Below, piece by piece: positions 27,390 through 36,778 of a stretch of 64,000 bases of DNA. Under the pieces are notes generated by a model. That model made no database searches, had not been told where the DNA came from, and saw only the letters and a program-made list of their open reading frames with translations. The stretch covers positions 62,001-126,000 of the forward strand of contig JABSOM010000004.1 of the NCBI GenBank assembly GCA_013215945.1. The letters are read 5' to 3'. The DNA comes from Campylobacteraceae bacterium (GTDB lineage: Bacteria; Campylobacterota; Campylobacteria; Campylobacterales; Arcobacteraceae). Positions within the stretch are counted from its first letter, which is position 1; the number at the start of each line of letters is the position of its first letter. The position numbers and the translations under genes are program-made.

Positions 27390-28172
27390 ATGGAAATAAC
27401 TAGAAGAGAGTTTTTCTTAAAATCTGCGAGAAGTGCAGGTTTATTAGCCCTTGGGGGTTTGGTTTGGAGTGCTTATGTTGATGAAGTAACAGCCTCTAAA
27501 CTTATTTTACGGCCCCCAGGAGCTCTTAAAGAAAAAGATTTTCTAGCAGCATGTATCAAGTGTGGGCTTTGTGTTGAAGCCTGTCCTTACGATACTTTAA
27601 TGTTAGCAAAACCAGGGGATAATAAACCCTTAGGAACACCTTTTTTTATACCAAGAGACATGCCTTGTTATATGTGTCCTGATATACCTTGTGTTCCTAT
27701 TTGTCCAACCAATGCTTTAGATGAAAAACGTGTTAGTACTAATGGCATATTAGATATCAATACTGCTGATATGGGGCTTGCACTTATTGATGAGAGCGCA
27801 TGTATTGCTTTTTGGGGAATACAATGCGATGCTTGTCACAGCGCTTGTCCACTTTTAAATGAAGCTATTACTTTAGAGTATCGAAAAAATGATAGAACAG
27901 GGAAACATGCTTTTATTGTTCCAATTGTACATGCCGATGTATGTACAGGTTGTGGTTTATGTGAAAGAGCATGTATCACACAAAAAGCTTCTATTTTTAT
28001 TTTGCCACGTGACTTAGTTACAGGACGAGCTGGGGATCATTATATTAAGTCTTGGAGTAAAGAAGATGAAAGTCGTTTAAAAAATGCAAGAGAAATTAAA
28101 ACAAAAACAAAAATAAGCAGCAGACCTGCAATAGATTCATTAAATGATATGAAAGGACTTTTAGATGATTAG
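27390..28172 (+). CDS. napG: NapG quinol-dehydrogenase ferredoxin subunit
   Basis: Periplasmic iron-sulfur protein, 260 residues, that with NapH passes electrons from menaquinol to NapB/NapA. Tat signal TRREFFLKSARSAG at 4-17. Four cysteine groups: CIKCGLCVEACP, CYMCPDIPCVPICP, CDACHSACP and CTGCGLCERACI, consistent with four [4Fe-4S] clusters. Two bp after napA and overlapping napH by 8 bp. There is no napC in the operon, so NapGH is the only visible quinol route. Confidence 0.95.
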   Translation: MEITRREFFLKSARSAGLLALGGLVWSAYVDEVTASKLILRPPGALKEKDFLAACIKCGLCVEACPYDTLMLAKPGDNKPLGTPFFIPRDMPCYMCPDIPCVPICPTNALDEKRVSTNGILDINTADMGLALIDESACIAFWGIQCDACHSACPLLNEAITLEYRKNDRTGKHAFIVPIVHADVCTGCGLCERACITQKASIFILPRDLVTGRAGDHYIKSWSKEDESRLKNAREIKTKTKISSRPAIDSLNDMKGLLDD

Positions 28173-28980
28173 AAAATACAGATATCTCATCTTAAGAAGA
28201 TCGTTACAAGTATCATTAATGTTTTTATATTTTGCAGGAAATGCTTGGGGATTTACTTTTTTACAAGGTAATTTATCTTCCTCGTTGTTACTTGGATTTA
28301 TTCCTTTAAGTGATCCTTATGCTGCTTTGCAAATGTTAGTTGCAGGGGCAGTTTTAAGCAGTGATTTATTAATAGGTGTTTTAATTATTACCCTTTTTTA
28401 CATAAGCATAGGCGGACGTGCTTTTTGTTCTTGGGTATGCCCTATTAATATTATCTCTGATGCAAGTAATTATATAAGAAGAAAATTTGGTTTTAACAAA
28501 ATCCAAAAAAAACAACCCGCAAGTAGAAATTTGCGTTATTTTGTTTTGTTTTTGAGTTTAATACTTTCGTATTTTTTAGGCCTTAGTGCTTTTGAATTTA
28601 TTTCCCCTATTTCTATGGTTCATAGAGGTTTGGTTTTTGGCATGGGCTTTGGTTATGGAGCAATTGTTATTATTTTTTTATTCGATTTATTCGTTTTAAA
28701 AAATGGTTGGTGTGGGCATATTTGTCCTTTGGGTGCTTTTTACTCTATGGCAGCTAAATTTTCACTTATAAAAGTAGCTCATGATGCGCAAAAATGTACA
28801 GCATGTATGGAATGTAAAGATGTTTGTCCAGAATCGCAAGTGTTATTCATGATTAATAAAGAATCAATACCTGTATTAAGTGGAGAATGTACATCTTGTG
28901 CAAGATGTATAGAAGTATGCAATGACGATGCATTAAATTTTACAATTAGAAATTTTAAAGGAGAGAAAAATGAAACTTAG
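28165..28980 (+). CDS. napH: NapH membrane quinol dehydrogenase
   Basis: Integral-membrane partner of NapG, 271 residues, with about four membrane segments (near 14-34, 68-90, 118-138, 158-182) and two cytoplasmic [4Fe-4S] motifs, CTACMECKDVCP and CTSCARCIEVCN, near the C terminus. CSWVCPINI and CGHICPLGAF are the paired CxxxCP motifs characteristic of NapH. Start overlaps napG, end overlaps napB by 11 bp. Confidence 0.95.
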   Translation: MIRKYRYLILRRSLQVSLMFLYFAGNAWGFTFLQGNLSSSLLLGFIPLSDPYAALQMLVAGAVLSSDLLIGVLIITLFYISIGGRAFCSWVCPINIISDASNYIRRKFGFNKIQKKQPASRNLRYFVLFLSLILSYFLGLSAFEFISPISMVHRGLVFGMGFGYGAIVIIFLFDLFVLKNGWCGHICPLGAFYSMAAKFSLIKVAHDAQKCTACMECKDVCPESQVLFMINKESIPVLSGECTSCARCIEVCNDDALNFTIRNFKGEKNET

Positions 28981-29605
28981 AAATATAATTTTAGGTCTTA
29001 GTGTTATAACGGCTGTTTTTATTACTGGATGTACGGATGCAAACAAAACCTATTCTACTGTTAAAGAAGAGTCTTTGGGTTTAAGAAAAACCAACCTTTA
29101 TACAGAAGATACAACAACAGGTGATAAAACTATGTATGGTACAGGTGAACCTATGAGTGGCTATAAAATCAAAAGAGCCTACCAAGATGCACCACCAATG
29201 ATTCCACATAGTACAGAAGGTTTAATGCCTATTACTATTGATAATAATTCATGTGTAGGATGTCATGATCCAGCAGTGGCTGAATCTATGGGGGCAACGC
29301 CTCTTCCTAAATCACATTTTATTAATTTTAGACCAGCTCATAGTTATTCGCTAAAAGAAGGTTTCAAAAAAACCATTGATGTGATGAAAAATGAAGTATC
29401 TATTCAAGAAATACCTACTTTATCAGGAGCAAGATTTTCGTGTACTCAATGTCATGCACCTCAAAGTACTGGAAAACTAGCAGTTGAAAATAATTTTAAA
29501 GCAAGTTTTTTAAGTAAAGATGGAGATAGTAAATCAAGATGGCATGAAGTATTAACAAAAGATTTAGATACATTAAAGAAAAACATAGATAGTTTAGAGA
29601 AATAA
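28970..29605 (+). CDS. napB: NapB diheme cytochrome c subunit
   Basis: Electron-transfer subunit of nitrate reductase, 211 residues. Two heme-binding motifs, CVGCH (about 94-98) and CTQCH (about 158-162). The N-terminal signal ends VFITGC at residue 21, which reads as a lipobox, so the protein may be a lipoprotein rather than a soluble periplasmic cytochrome. It is longer than E. coli NapB. Start overlaps napH by 11 bp and the stop shares one base with the napF start. Confidence 0.94.
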   Translation: MKLRNIILGLSVITAVFITGCTDANKTYSTVKEESLGLRKTNLYTEDTTTGDKTMYGTGEPMSGYKIKRAYQDAPPMIPHSTEGLMPITIDNNSCVGCHDPAVAESMGATPLPKSHFINFRPAHSYSLKEGFKKTIDVMKNEVSIQEIPTLSGARFSCTQCHAPQSTGKLAVENNFKASFLSKDGDSKSRWHEVLTKDLDTLKKNIDSLEK

Positions 29606-30075
29606 TGAACAGAAGAGAGCTTTTTAGCTCTCTTGCTTTTAAAAAGCAAGAGAGTGTTATAAGACCCCCTTATTATAAAGATGATATTTTTTTGAATGAG
29701 TGTATAAGCTGTGAAGGTTTATGTAAGGATGTCTGTCCTACAAATATTATTTTCATTCAAAAGAATAAAACCCCAGCACTAAATTTTGAGCATGCTGGTT
29801 GTACTTACTGTGATGAATGTGCCATAGTTTGTCCCACACAAGCACTTTCTCTGGAGTTTAAACACACAATAAAAGCAAAAATTACTATTAATACAGAAAA
29901 ATGTTTATCTTGGAATCGAACCATGTGTTTTTCTTGTAAAGATCCTTGTTTAGATACAGCCATAGATTTTCTGGCACTGTTTAAACCATCAATTAATGAT
30001 AATTGTACTTCCTGTGGATACTGTATTAAAGCCTGCCCTACAGGTGCAATAGAAATAAGTACTTTAAATGAATAA
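29605..30075 (+). CDS. napF: NapF iron-sulfur protein
   Basis: Cytoplasmic accessory ferredoxin of the nap system, 156 residues, thought to help NapA maturation. It begins MNRRELFSSLAF. Cysteine groups CISCEGLCKDVCP, CTYCDECAIVCP, the atypical CLSWNRTMCFSCKDPC, and CTSCGYCIKACP indicate three to four [4Fe-4S] clusters. The start shares one base with the napB stop and the end overlaps napL by 8 bp. Confidence 0.92.
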   Translation: MNRRELFSSLAFKKQESVIRPPYYKDDIFLNECISCEGLCKDVCPTNIIFIQKNKTPALNFEHAGCTYCDECAIVCPTQALSLEFKHTIKAKITINTEKCLSWNRTMCFSCKDPCLDTAIDFLALFKPSINDNCTSCGYCIKACPTGAIEISTLNE

Positions 30076-31018
30076 GTTAAAAAAACTCTTTTTTATATTT
30101 TTATTCATCACAACATTAGAAGGCAAAGATATAGAAGCTAAGTATAGTTTTACACTTAGTTCTGGTGTTACAGATATGATAAGAGACAAAGAAAAATTAT
30201 ATATCTCTACTCTAGAAGGCACACTCTTTTCTTTTGATATGTATTCAAAAGAATTAAAAAACTTAGTAAAAATGCCCAAAACAAAAGACTTCTTAGACGA
30301 AAAAATGCCTTCAAAAATATACTCTGTAGATATTCTTAAAGATAAAATATTACTTTTAGCACAAGGTTTTAAAGGAGCAAGACAGCTTTTAATTTATGAA
30401 AATCAACAACTTAGAACGGTTCTCTCAGACCAAAAACATTTATTTATTTCTCAAGCAAAATTTATAAATAAAAATCTAATTATATTTGCAAGTCTTGCAA
30501 ATGAGATTTATTTATACAATATTACGAGTAAAAAAACTCTTTATATCAAACAAATATCTGCTTCTAAGTTTTCGCATTTCGTATTAAATGAAAAAAAAGA
30601 TGAGATAATTATTGCAGATGAAAGTGGAGATTTAAAAGTACATAACAGTTTTACTGGTTCTTTTATTAAAATCTATGAAAAACAAAACCTAGACAATGTT
30701 TTTCAAGTGGATATTAAAAATAATGTCATTTTAACAGCAGGTCAAGATCGCCGTGCAGTTGTTTATAATCAAGGAAAAACATTCTATAAAAAGGTAAACT
30801 TCTTAATATATGCATGTGCATTAAGTCCAAGTGGAAAGCTTGCGGCAATTGCCAATGATGAAGAAAACAATGTTTTGATTTTTGATACAAAAACAAAAAA
30901 AGAATTGTTTGAATTAAAAGGCAATAAAATGTTGTTAAACCATATATTGTTTATCAATGAAAAAGAACTTTTTATAAGTAATGATGGTAAAACCATCAAT
31001 TATTATATCTTACCCTAA
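30068..31018 (+). CDS. napL: NapL periplasmic beta-propeller-like protein
   Basis: 316 residues, signal peptide at about 1-20, then repeating strand units consistent with a seven-bladed propeller (repeats such as DEIIIADESGDLKVHNSFTG, NNVILTAGQDRRAVVYNQG, LAAIANDEENNVLIFDTKT). NapL is specific to epsilonproteobacterial nap operons and its mechanism is unclear; assignment rests on position between napF and napD plus the repeat pattern. Confidence 0.88.
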   Translation: MNKLKKLFFIFLFITTLEGKDIEAKYSFTLSSGVTDMIRDKEKLYISTLEGTLFSFDMYSKELKNLVKMPKTKDFLDEKMPSKIYSVDILKDKILLLAQGFKGARQLLIYENQQLRTVLSDQKHLFISQAKFINKNLIIFASLANEIYLYNITSKKTLYIKQISASKFSHFVLNEKKDEIIIADESGDLKVHNSFTGSFIKIYEKQNLDNVFQVDIKNNVILTAGQDRRAVVYNQGKTFYKKVNFLIYACALSPSGKLAAIANDEENNVLIFDTKTKKELFELKGNKMLLNHILFINEKELFISNDGKTINYYILP

Positions 31019-31027
31019 AGGAATAAA

Positions 31028-31423
31028 ATGAATATCTCAAGCATAGTAGTAAAAACCCTAGTAAAGAATTTAGACGCAGTTGTAACAAGTTTAAAAAACT
31101 GTGAGGCCTGTGATTATCACATGCATGATGAAGAAGGTCGTATTATCATTACCATTGAAGGTGCAAATGTAGAAGAAGACTTAAAAAAACTACGAGTGGT
31201 TGAACAACTTCCTTTCGTAATAGCAGCAGAAATGCAAATGGCTTACAGTGAAGATGAACTGGATCAAAATATGGAAGTACTAAAAAACAGTGACGTTATT
31301 CCAAAAGGAATTAATGACAATGATATTAATCCTGAAGATATTTTATACAATGGTGATTTAAAGAAAAAAGATCTAGAAGCTTTTTCAAGACAATTAGATA
31401 CAGCCCAAGTTCAAAAAGCATAA
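31028..31423 (+). CDS. napD: NapD chaperone for NapA
   Basis: Cytoplasmic Tat proofreading chaperone that binds the NapA signal peptide. 131 residues, longer than E. coli NapD. It begins NISSIVVKTLVKNLDAVVTSL and has the ferredoxin-like strand EGRIIITIEGANVEED. A C-terminal extension (about 85-131) with acidic residues is typical of this phylum. Last nap gene, with an RBS AAAGGAA before ATG. Confidence 0.92.
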   Translation: MNISSIVVKTLVKNLDAVVTSLKNCEACDYHMHDEEGRIIITIEGANVEEDLKKLRVVEQLPFVIAAEMQMAYSEDELDQNMEVLKNSDVIPKGINDNDINPEDILYNGDLKKKDLEAFSRQLDTAQVQKA

Positions 31424-31442
31424 AGAAGAATCTCTCTTCTTT
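31422..31442. terminator. bidirectional terminator between napD and hutG
   Basis: AAAGAAGA / TCTTCTTT stem of 8 bp with a 5-base loop, overlapping the napD stop and adjoining the convergent hutG stop. Confidence 0.65.
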
Positions 31443-32397
31443 ATTTTATATGCTCATCAATTAAATGCACAATATCAAAAACAAGTCTTGAAATAATTTT
31501 GGCTCCAATGGTTTTTTCATCAAAATGGGGATTAAACTCTGTTATATCTAGAAGTTTAATTCTATTTTTATATTTTTTGAAACAGTACTTTAAAACTTCA
31601 TAAGTGATTTCTAAACTAATACCTCTTGAAGCAGGCGCTGATACTGCTTCTAGTATATAGGCTGAAAAAACATCTGTATCAATTGTAATATATATATTTT
31701 TTTGTTTTTGCAAAAAAACATCAATGTCTTTTTTAATTTGATCTAAATACAAAAGATTCATTTTTGTATCTTCTATAGAAACAACATTTAAATCTTTTGC
31801 TTTTTTATACAAAGCTTTTGTATTAGAAGCTTTTGATACTCCCAAACACATATACGAAAATTTTCTTTTATCTTTTTTACATAAAGCAGCTATTTGAGCA
31901 AAAGGTGTTCCTGAAGTAGCTTCTTTGTTCACTCGTAAATCAAAGTGCGCATCAAAATTAATGATGGCAATATCTTCTTTTAGATGTTTATGTAAAGCCA
32001 AAAAACTTCCATAAGCTGTTTCATGCCCTCCTCCTAAAACAAGAGGAAAGTGTTTGTTTTTTAATATTTTCTTCAAGGTTTTGGCATAAACCTTTTGAGA
32101 TTTTTCTAAGTCTTCAGTGGCTACAACTTTTCCAGCATCATATAGAATCTTATTTTCTAAATGATAAGCAAAGTTTCCCATGGCTTTTTTCAAAGCATCC
32201 CCTGCTTTTGCAGCTCCAACTCTTCCTTTATTTCTTTTAACACCCTCATCGCAGTCAAAAGAAAAAAGACAAATACCTTTTTTTTTCGTAAAGGGCTCAT
32301 TTATAAATTGTATTTTTTCATGCCAACGTTTTCCTAATTCTTTGTCTTCTACATCAACTCTTCCGCTCCATAAGTCTTTGTTTGCTTTTTTATACAT
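31441..32397 (-). CDS. hutG: formimidoylglutamase
   Basis: Arginase-family Mn enzyme splitting N-formimidoyl-L-glutamate to glutamate and formamide, the last hut step. 318 residues. Metal ligands are in LGGGHETAYG, NFDAHFDLR and ITIDTDVF, followed by the SAPASRG motif. The stop is convergent with napD. The start overlaps hutI by 8 bp, giving a hutI-hutG operon transcribed away from the permease gene. The alternative arginase/agmatinase reading is unlikely given the hut context. Confidence 0.92.
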   Translation of the reverse strand: MYKKANKDLWSGRVDVEDKELGKRWHEKIQFINEPFTKKKGICLFSFDCDEGVKRNKGRVGAAKAGDALKKAMGNFAYHLENKILYDAGKVVATEDLEKSQKVYAKTLKKILKNKHFPLVLGGGHETAYGSFLALHKHLKEDIAIINFDAHFDLRVNKEATSGTPFAQIAALCKKDKRKFSYMCLGVSKASNTKALYKKAKDLNVVSIEDTKMNLLYLDQIKKDIDVFLQKQKNIYITIDTDVFSAYILEAVSAPASRGISLEITYEVLKYCFKKYKNRIKLLDITEFNPHFDEKTIGAKIISRLVFDIVHLIDEHIK

Positions 32398-33607
32398 TTA
32401 CTTTTTCTCCTTGATACACACTAGAATGCAAAGCTGTTGGTCTAAAAGAACAAACTAAATCTCTAATATGATCAATATCCCAAATACAAAAATCAGCATC
32501 ATACCCCAAAGCTAAGAGCCCTTTTGATTCTTGAAGCCCAAGAGCTTGAGATGCATGTTTTGTTACCGCTAAAAATGTCTCATTGACACTTAAAGAAAAT
32601 ATTACAGCGGACATATTCATCATTAATTGCATCGAACATAAAGCAGAGGTTCCTGGATTTAAATCACTAGCAATTGCTATTGGTACTTTATGTTTTCTAA
32701 AAAGATTAATTGCTGGCATTTTGCTTTCTCTTAAAAAATAATACGCACCTGGTAATAAAACAGCAACGGTATTACTTTCTTTCATTCTTTTAATATCTTC
32801 TTCTTGTGTAAATTCTAAATGATCTACACTTAATGCTTTGTATTCACATGCAAGTGTGCTTGCTCCCATTGATGAGAATTGTTCGGCATGAAGTTTTACT
32901 CTTAAATCTAAACTTTTAGCTTTTTCAAAAACTCTTTTGATTTGCTCTACTGAAAAAGCAAGATGTTCACAATACGCATCAACTGCATCTATTAGCCCTG
33001 TATTATGAACCTCATCTAACATTGTGTCGCAAATATAATCAATATAAGCATCTGCATTGTTTTTGTATTCCAAGGGAACAGCATGGGCACCTAAAAATGT
33101 TTTTTCTATATGTATTGGATAATTGTCTTCGAGTTTTTTCATTACTTCTAACATTTTGATTTCACTTTTTGTATCAAGCCCATAACCTGTTTTAATCTCA
33201 ATACAGGTCACGCCTTCTTTAATTAAACAAATTAAGCGTTTTTCACTGCTTTCATAGATTTCATCAAAGCTACTTTCTCTTATGCCTTTAATAGAAGAAA
33301 CAATACCTCCCCCTGCTTCTGCAATTTTGGCATAGGTTTCTCCATTTAGTCTTTTTTCAAACTCATTTGCTCTTGATTTTGCATACACTAAATGCGTATG
33401 ACAATCAATTAAAGAAGTAGAAATCAGTCTGTTTTCAACATTAAAACTTTCTTTAGATGTAAATTTTGACAAATTTTCCATTTTATCTATTTTTACTATT
33501 TTTTTATTTTTTATTGCTAAAAAACTGTTTTCAAGCACCTCTATTTCATTATTCTTATTTAGAACAGTAATTCTTCCATGGGTCCAAACTTTATCAAAAT
33601 CTTTCAT
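32390..33607 (-). CDS. hutI: imidazolonepropionase
   Basis: Metal-dependent amidohydrolase opening imidazolone propionate to formiminoglutamate. 405 residues. Metal-binding HTH in IDCHTHLVYA near 72, the KTGYGLD block, KLHAEQF, LSVDHLEF and ASDLNPGTS are all in family order. First gene of the minus-strand hutIG unit. Its promoter must lie in the 97-bp spacer shared with the permease, where an operator-like repeat sits at 33636-33652. Confidence 0.95.
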   Translation of the reverse strand: MKDFDKVWTHGRITVLNKNNEIEVLENSFLAIKNKKIVKIDKMENLSKFTSKESFNVENRLISTSLIDCHTHLVYAKSRANEFEKRLNGETYAKIAEAGGGIVSSIKGIRESSFDEIYESSEKRLICLIKEGVTCIEIKTGYGLDTKSEIKMLEVMKKLEDNYPIHIEKTFLGAHAVPLEYKNNADAYIDYICDTMLDEVHNTGLIDAVDAYCEHLAFSVEQIKRVFEKAKSLDLRVKLHAEQFSSMGASTLACEYKALSVDHLEFTQEEDIKRMKESNTVAVLLPGAYYFLRESKMPAINLFRKHKVPIAIASDLNPGTSALCSMQLMMNMSAVIFSLSVNETFLAVTKHASQALGLQESKGLLALGYDADFCIWDIDHIRDLVCSFRPTALHSSVYQGEKVNV

Positions 33608-33635
33608 TTTCAGCTCACTTCTAGGTATATATTAT

Positions 33636-33652
33636 TTAATTGTATTGACAAT
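33636..33652. promoter_or_regulatory. hut operator candidate, copy 1
   Basis: TTAATTGTATTGACAAT, identical to 35044-35060. The core TTGTATTGACAA is an inverted TTGT/ACAA with similarity to the TTGTATATACAA type bound by HutC in Pseudomonas (known from memory). It lies between the divergent hutI and permease genes and includes the -35 of the permease promoter. Confidence 0.65.
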
Positions 33653-33673
33653 AAGATTAATTGTGTATATAAT
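33645..33673 (+). promoter_or_regulatory. exact-consensus sigma-70 promoter of the permease gene
   Basis: TTGACA at 33645-33650, a 17-bp spacer, TATAAT at 33668-33673. The -35 lies inside the repeated operator, consistent with repression by HutC. Confidence 0.8.
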
Positions 33674-33704
33674 TGTAACATAAAATATTGGAGGAGACAA
33701 ATTT

Positions 33705-35018
33705 ATGAAAAATACAGAAGAAAAAAACATTTTTGTTTTAGGAAACATTTTAAAGTTTTCTATATTAAGTATGCTTGGAATATTTATATTCTTTATTGCA
33801 ATAGAGTTTAATGGGAAAACTACTATACCTTTAGATCATATGGTAGGTTTTTTCAAAACAAACTTGTCGAGTGTTTTACCTTATTATGCACTTATAGTCA
33901 TTTTTTTAGGTGCCGTTTATCCTTTTTATAAAAAAGAATGGAATAAAGATACTGTTACAATTATTTTCTCAATTGCTAAAGTAATCGGTTTTTTTGTGGC
34001 TGTTATGGCAGTTACAAAAATAGGACCTGATTTTTTATTCCAAAGAGGAATGGTACCTTTTTTGTATGACAAACTTGTAATATCTGTAGGCCTAATTGTT
34101 CCAATAGGCGCAATATTCTTGGCTTTTCTAATTAATTATGGACTCTTAGAATTTATTGGTGTGCTCTTACAGCCTGTAATGAAACCCATTTGGAAAACAC
34201 CAGGCAGATCAGCAATTGATGCTGTTGCTTCTTTTGTTGGTTCTTATTCTATTGGTTTGTTAATTACAAACAGAGTATATATGGAAGGGAAGTATTCAGC
34301 TAAAGAAGCAGCTATTATTGCTACTGGGTTTTCAACAGTCAGTGCTACTTTTATGATAATAGTTGCAAAAACATTGGGATTAATGGAGATGTGGAATTTC
34401 TATTTTTTCTCAACGCTAGTAATTACTTTTATGGTAACTGCAATTACAGTAAGATTGTATCCCTTATCTAAAAAATCCGATTTAAATTATAATAATGAAA
34501 AAATAATAGAAATAAAACAAGAAGGAAATATCTTTAAAAATGCTCTAAAAGAAGGTTTAAGTGGAGCAGCTAAAGCAGAACCCGTACTTAAAAACATAGG
34601 AACAAATTTTGTAGATGGTTTTAAAATGACTATGGCTATTTTACCTTCTATTTTATCTATTGGACTATTGGGATTATTACTTGCTAAATATACGCCCTTA
34701 TTTGATATAGCAGCTTATATATTTTATCCTTTTACGTATATACTTCAATTACCAGATCCTCTAGTTACTGCTAAAGCCATTACCTTAGGAATTGCAGAAA
34801 TGTTTTTACCAGCTCTTGCTTCAAAAGAAGCAGTTGAGATTGTACGTTATGTTGTAGGTGTTGTTTCTATTTCATCTATTTTGTTTTTCTCAGCATCGAT
34901 TCCTTGTATTATGTCTACTTCTATTCCTTTAAGTATGAAAGAGATAATTATTGTTTGGTTTCAAAGAACGGTATTATCTTTAATAATAGCATCTGGAGTT
35001 GCTCATATATTTTTATAA
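33705..35018 (+). CDS. YjiH-like membrane permease (nucleoside-recognition/Gate domain), hut-associated
   Basis: Integral membrane protein of 437 residues with about ten to eleven membrane segments (first at about 18-36). Gate-domain segments include SAIDAVASFVGSYSIGLLITNRVYMEGKYSAKEAAIIATGFSTVSATFM, split by conserved Gly. Such proteins occur in hut loci and are candidate histidine or urocanate transporters; that role is inferred. RBS GGAGGA precedes the ATG. It has its own consensus promoter and terminator. Confidence 0.82.
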   Translation: MKNTEEKNIFVLGNILKFSILSMLGIFIFFIAIEFNGKTTIPLDHMVGFFKTNLSSVLPYYALIVIFLGAVYPFYKKEWNKDTVTIIFSIAKVIGFFVAVMAVTKIGPDFLFQRGMVPFLYDKLVISVGLIVPIGAIFLAFLINYGLLEFIGVLLQPVMKPIWKTPGRSAIDAVASFVGSYSIGLLITNRVYMEGKYSAKEAAIIATGFSTVSATFMIIVAKTLGLMEMWNFYFFSTLVITFMVTAITVRLYPLSKKSDLNYNNEKIIEIKQEGNIFKNALKEGLSGAAKAEPVLKNIGTNFVDGFKMTMAILPSILSIGLLGLLLAKYTPLFDIAAYIFYPFTYILQLPDPLVTAKAITLGIAEMFLPALASKEAVEIVRYVVGVVSISSILFFSASIPCIMSTSIPLSMKEIIIVWFQRTVLSLIIASGVAHIFL

Positions 35019-35037
35019 AATCCGTAAAATTTTATAT

Positions 35038-35070
35038 AAAAGGTTAATTGTATTGACAATTAACCTTTTT
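35038..35070 (+). terminator. rho-independent terminator after the permease, overlapping the hutU promoter
   Basis: 14-bp perfect stem AAAAGGTTAATTGT / ACAATTAACCTTTT with loop ATTG and a following T. The right arm and loop contain operator copy 2 and the TTGACA -35 of the next promoter, so one DNA segment serves three purposes. Confidence 0.85.
35044..35060. promoter_or_regulatory. hut operator candidate, copy 2
   Basis: Exact 17-bp repeat of 33636-33652, 52 bp before the hutU ATG, with its TTGACA forming the -35 hexamer. Confidence 0.65.
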
Positions 35071-35081
35071 GTATGTATAAT
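35053..35081 (+). promoter_or_regulatory. exact-consensus sigma-70 promoter of hutU-hutH
   Basis: TTGACA at 35053-35058, 17-bp spacer, TATAAT at 35076-35081, same geometry as the permease promoter. Confidence 0.8.
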
Positions 35082-35111
35082 AAAGAATCAGAATGAAAAG
35101 AAGGAAATATT

Positions 35112-36770
35112 ATGGAAAATAAAAGAGTAATAAGAGCAAATACAGGAACTACACTTGAAACCAAGTCTTGGCAAACCGAAGCAGTATTAAGAATGTTAAA
35201 AAACAACTTAGATCCTGAAGTAGCTGAAAGACCTGAAGATTTAGTAGTTTATGGGGGCATTGGAAAAGCTGCTAGAAACTGGGAATGTTTTGATAAAATT
35301 GTAGAAGTATTAAAACGACTTGAAGATGATGAAACGCTTCTTGTTCAATCTGGAAAACCAGTAGGTGTTTTTACTACTCATAGCAATGCACCCAGAGTTT
35401 TAATTGCAAACTCTAATATTGTTCCATATAAAGCGACCTGGGAAACCTTTAATGAATTAGATAAAAAAGGTCTAATGATGTATGGACAAATGACAGCAGG
35501 ATCTTGGATTTATATAGGCTCTCAAGGAATAATTCAAGGTACTTATGAAACATTTTTGTCCATGGCTAAAAAACATTTTAATGGAAGTTTAGAATCTAGA
35601 TGGATTTTAACAGGTGGACTTGGTGGAATGGGTGGTGCGCAACCATTAGCATCTACTATGGCTGGTGCTTGTATGTTAGCTATTGAATGTGACGAAACTA
35701 GAATTGATAAAAGACTTGAAACTGGATATTGTGATTATAAAGCAACAAGTTTAGATGAAGCATTAAAATTAATTAAAGACGCAACTGATAAAAAAGAAGT
35801 TATTTCTGTTGGTTTATTAGGAAATGCGGCTGAAATTTTTCCAGAAATTTTAAAAGGTGATTTTTTACCAGATGCAGTAACAGATCAAACTTCTGCGCAT
35901 GATCCATTAAATGGTTATTTACCTATTGGTTGGTCTATGGAAAAAGCAAAAGAATTAAGAATTTCTAATCCTGATTTAGTTGTAGCAGAAGCTAAAAAAT
36001 CTATGGGTGTTCAAGTTGAGGCTATGTTAGGTTTCCAAGCAAAAGGAATAGCTACTTTTGATTATGGTAATAATATTAGACAAATGGCTTTAGAAGTTGG
36101 AGTTAAAAATGCTTTTGATTTTAAAGGTTTTGTGCCTTTATATATTAGAGATTTATTTTGTGAAGGAATAGGACCTTTTAGATGGGTAGCACTTTCTGGT
36201 GATCCTACTGATATTTACAAAACAGATGCAAAAATGAAAGAATTATTCCCTGATAATGTTGGTTTACATACATGGTTAGATGGAGCAAGAGAAAAGATTC
36301 AATTTCAAGGACTTCCTGCAAGAATTTGTTGGATTGGAGCAGGAGATAGAGCAAAAGCAGGACTTGCTTTTAATGAAATGGTTAAAAGTGGAGAGTTAAA
36401 AGCTCCTATTGTAATAGGACGTGATCATTTAGATGCAGGTTCTGTAACAAGTCCTAATAGAGAAACGGAAGGCATGAAAGATGGTTCTGATGTAGTTTCA
36501 GATTGGCCTTTATTAAATGCTCTTTTAAGTACAGCAGGAGGAGCAACGTGGGTGTCTTTACATCATGGTGGTGGTGTAGGAATGGGATTTTCTCAACATG
36601 CAGGTCTTGTAATTGTTGCTGATGGAACAGAAGATGCGGCAAAAAGATTAAAAAATGTTTTAACCAATGATCCAGCGACAGGTGTTATGAGACATGTAGA
36701 TGCAGGATATGATTTAGCCATTAAAAAAGCAAAAGAACAAAATTTAGATTTACCAATGATGAAAGAATAG
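35112..36770 (+). CDS. hutU: urocanate hydratase
   Basis: NAD-dependent hydration of urocanate to imidazolone propionate. 552 residues, normal length. Signatures: [15 protein letters not shown]-type segment (here [17 protein letters not shown]), the [13 protein letters not shown] block, [13 protein letters not shown], and the C-terminal [32 protein letters not shown] before ATG. Followed 8 bp later by hutH. Confidence 0.96.
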   Translation: MENKRVIRANTGTTLETKSWQTEAVLRMLKNNLDPEVAERPEDLVVYGGIGKAARNWECFDKIVEVLKRLEDDETLLVQSGKPVGVFTTHSNAPRVLIANSNIVPYKATWETFNELDKKGLMMYGQMTAGSWIYIGSQGIIQGTYETFLSMAKKHFNGSLESRWILTGGLGGMGGAQPLASTMAGACMLAIECDETRIDKRLETGYCDYKATSLDEALKLIKDATDKKEVISVGLLGNAAEIFPEILKGDFLPDAVTDQTSAHDPLNGYLPIGWSMEKAKELRISNPDLVVAEAKKSMGVQVEAMLGFQAKGIATFDYGNNIRQMALEVGVKNAFDFKGFVPLYIRDLFCEGIGPFRWVALSGDPTDIYKTDAKMKELFPDNVGLHTWLDGAREKIQFQGLPARICWIGAGDRAKAGLAFNEMVKSGELKAPIVIGRDHLDAGSVTSPNRETEGMKDGSDVVSDWPLLNALLSTAGGATWVSLHHGGGVGMGFSQHAGLVIVADGTEDAAKRLKNVLTNDPATGVMRHVDAGYDLAIKKAKEQNLDLPMMKE

Positions 36771-36778
36771 GAGAAAGA

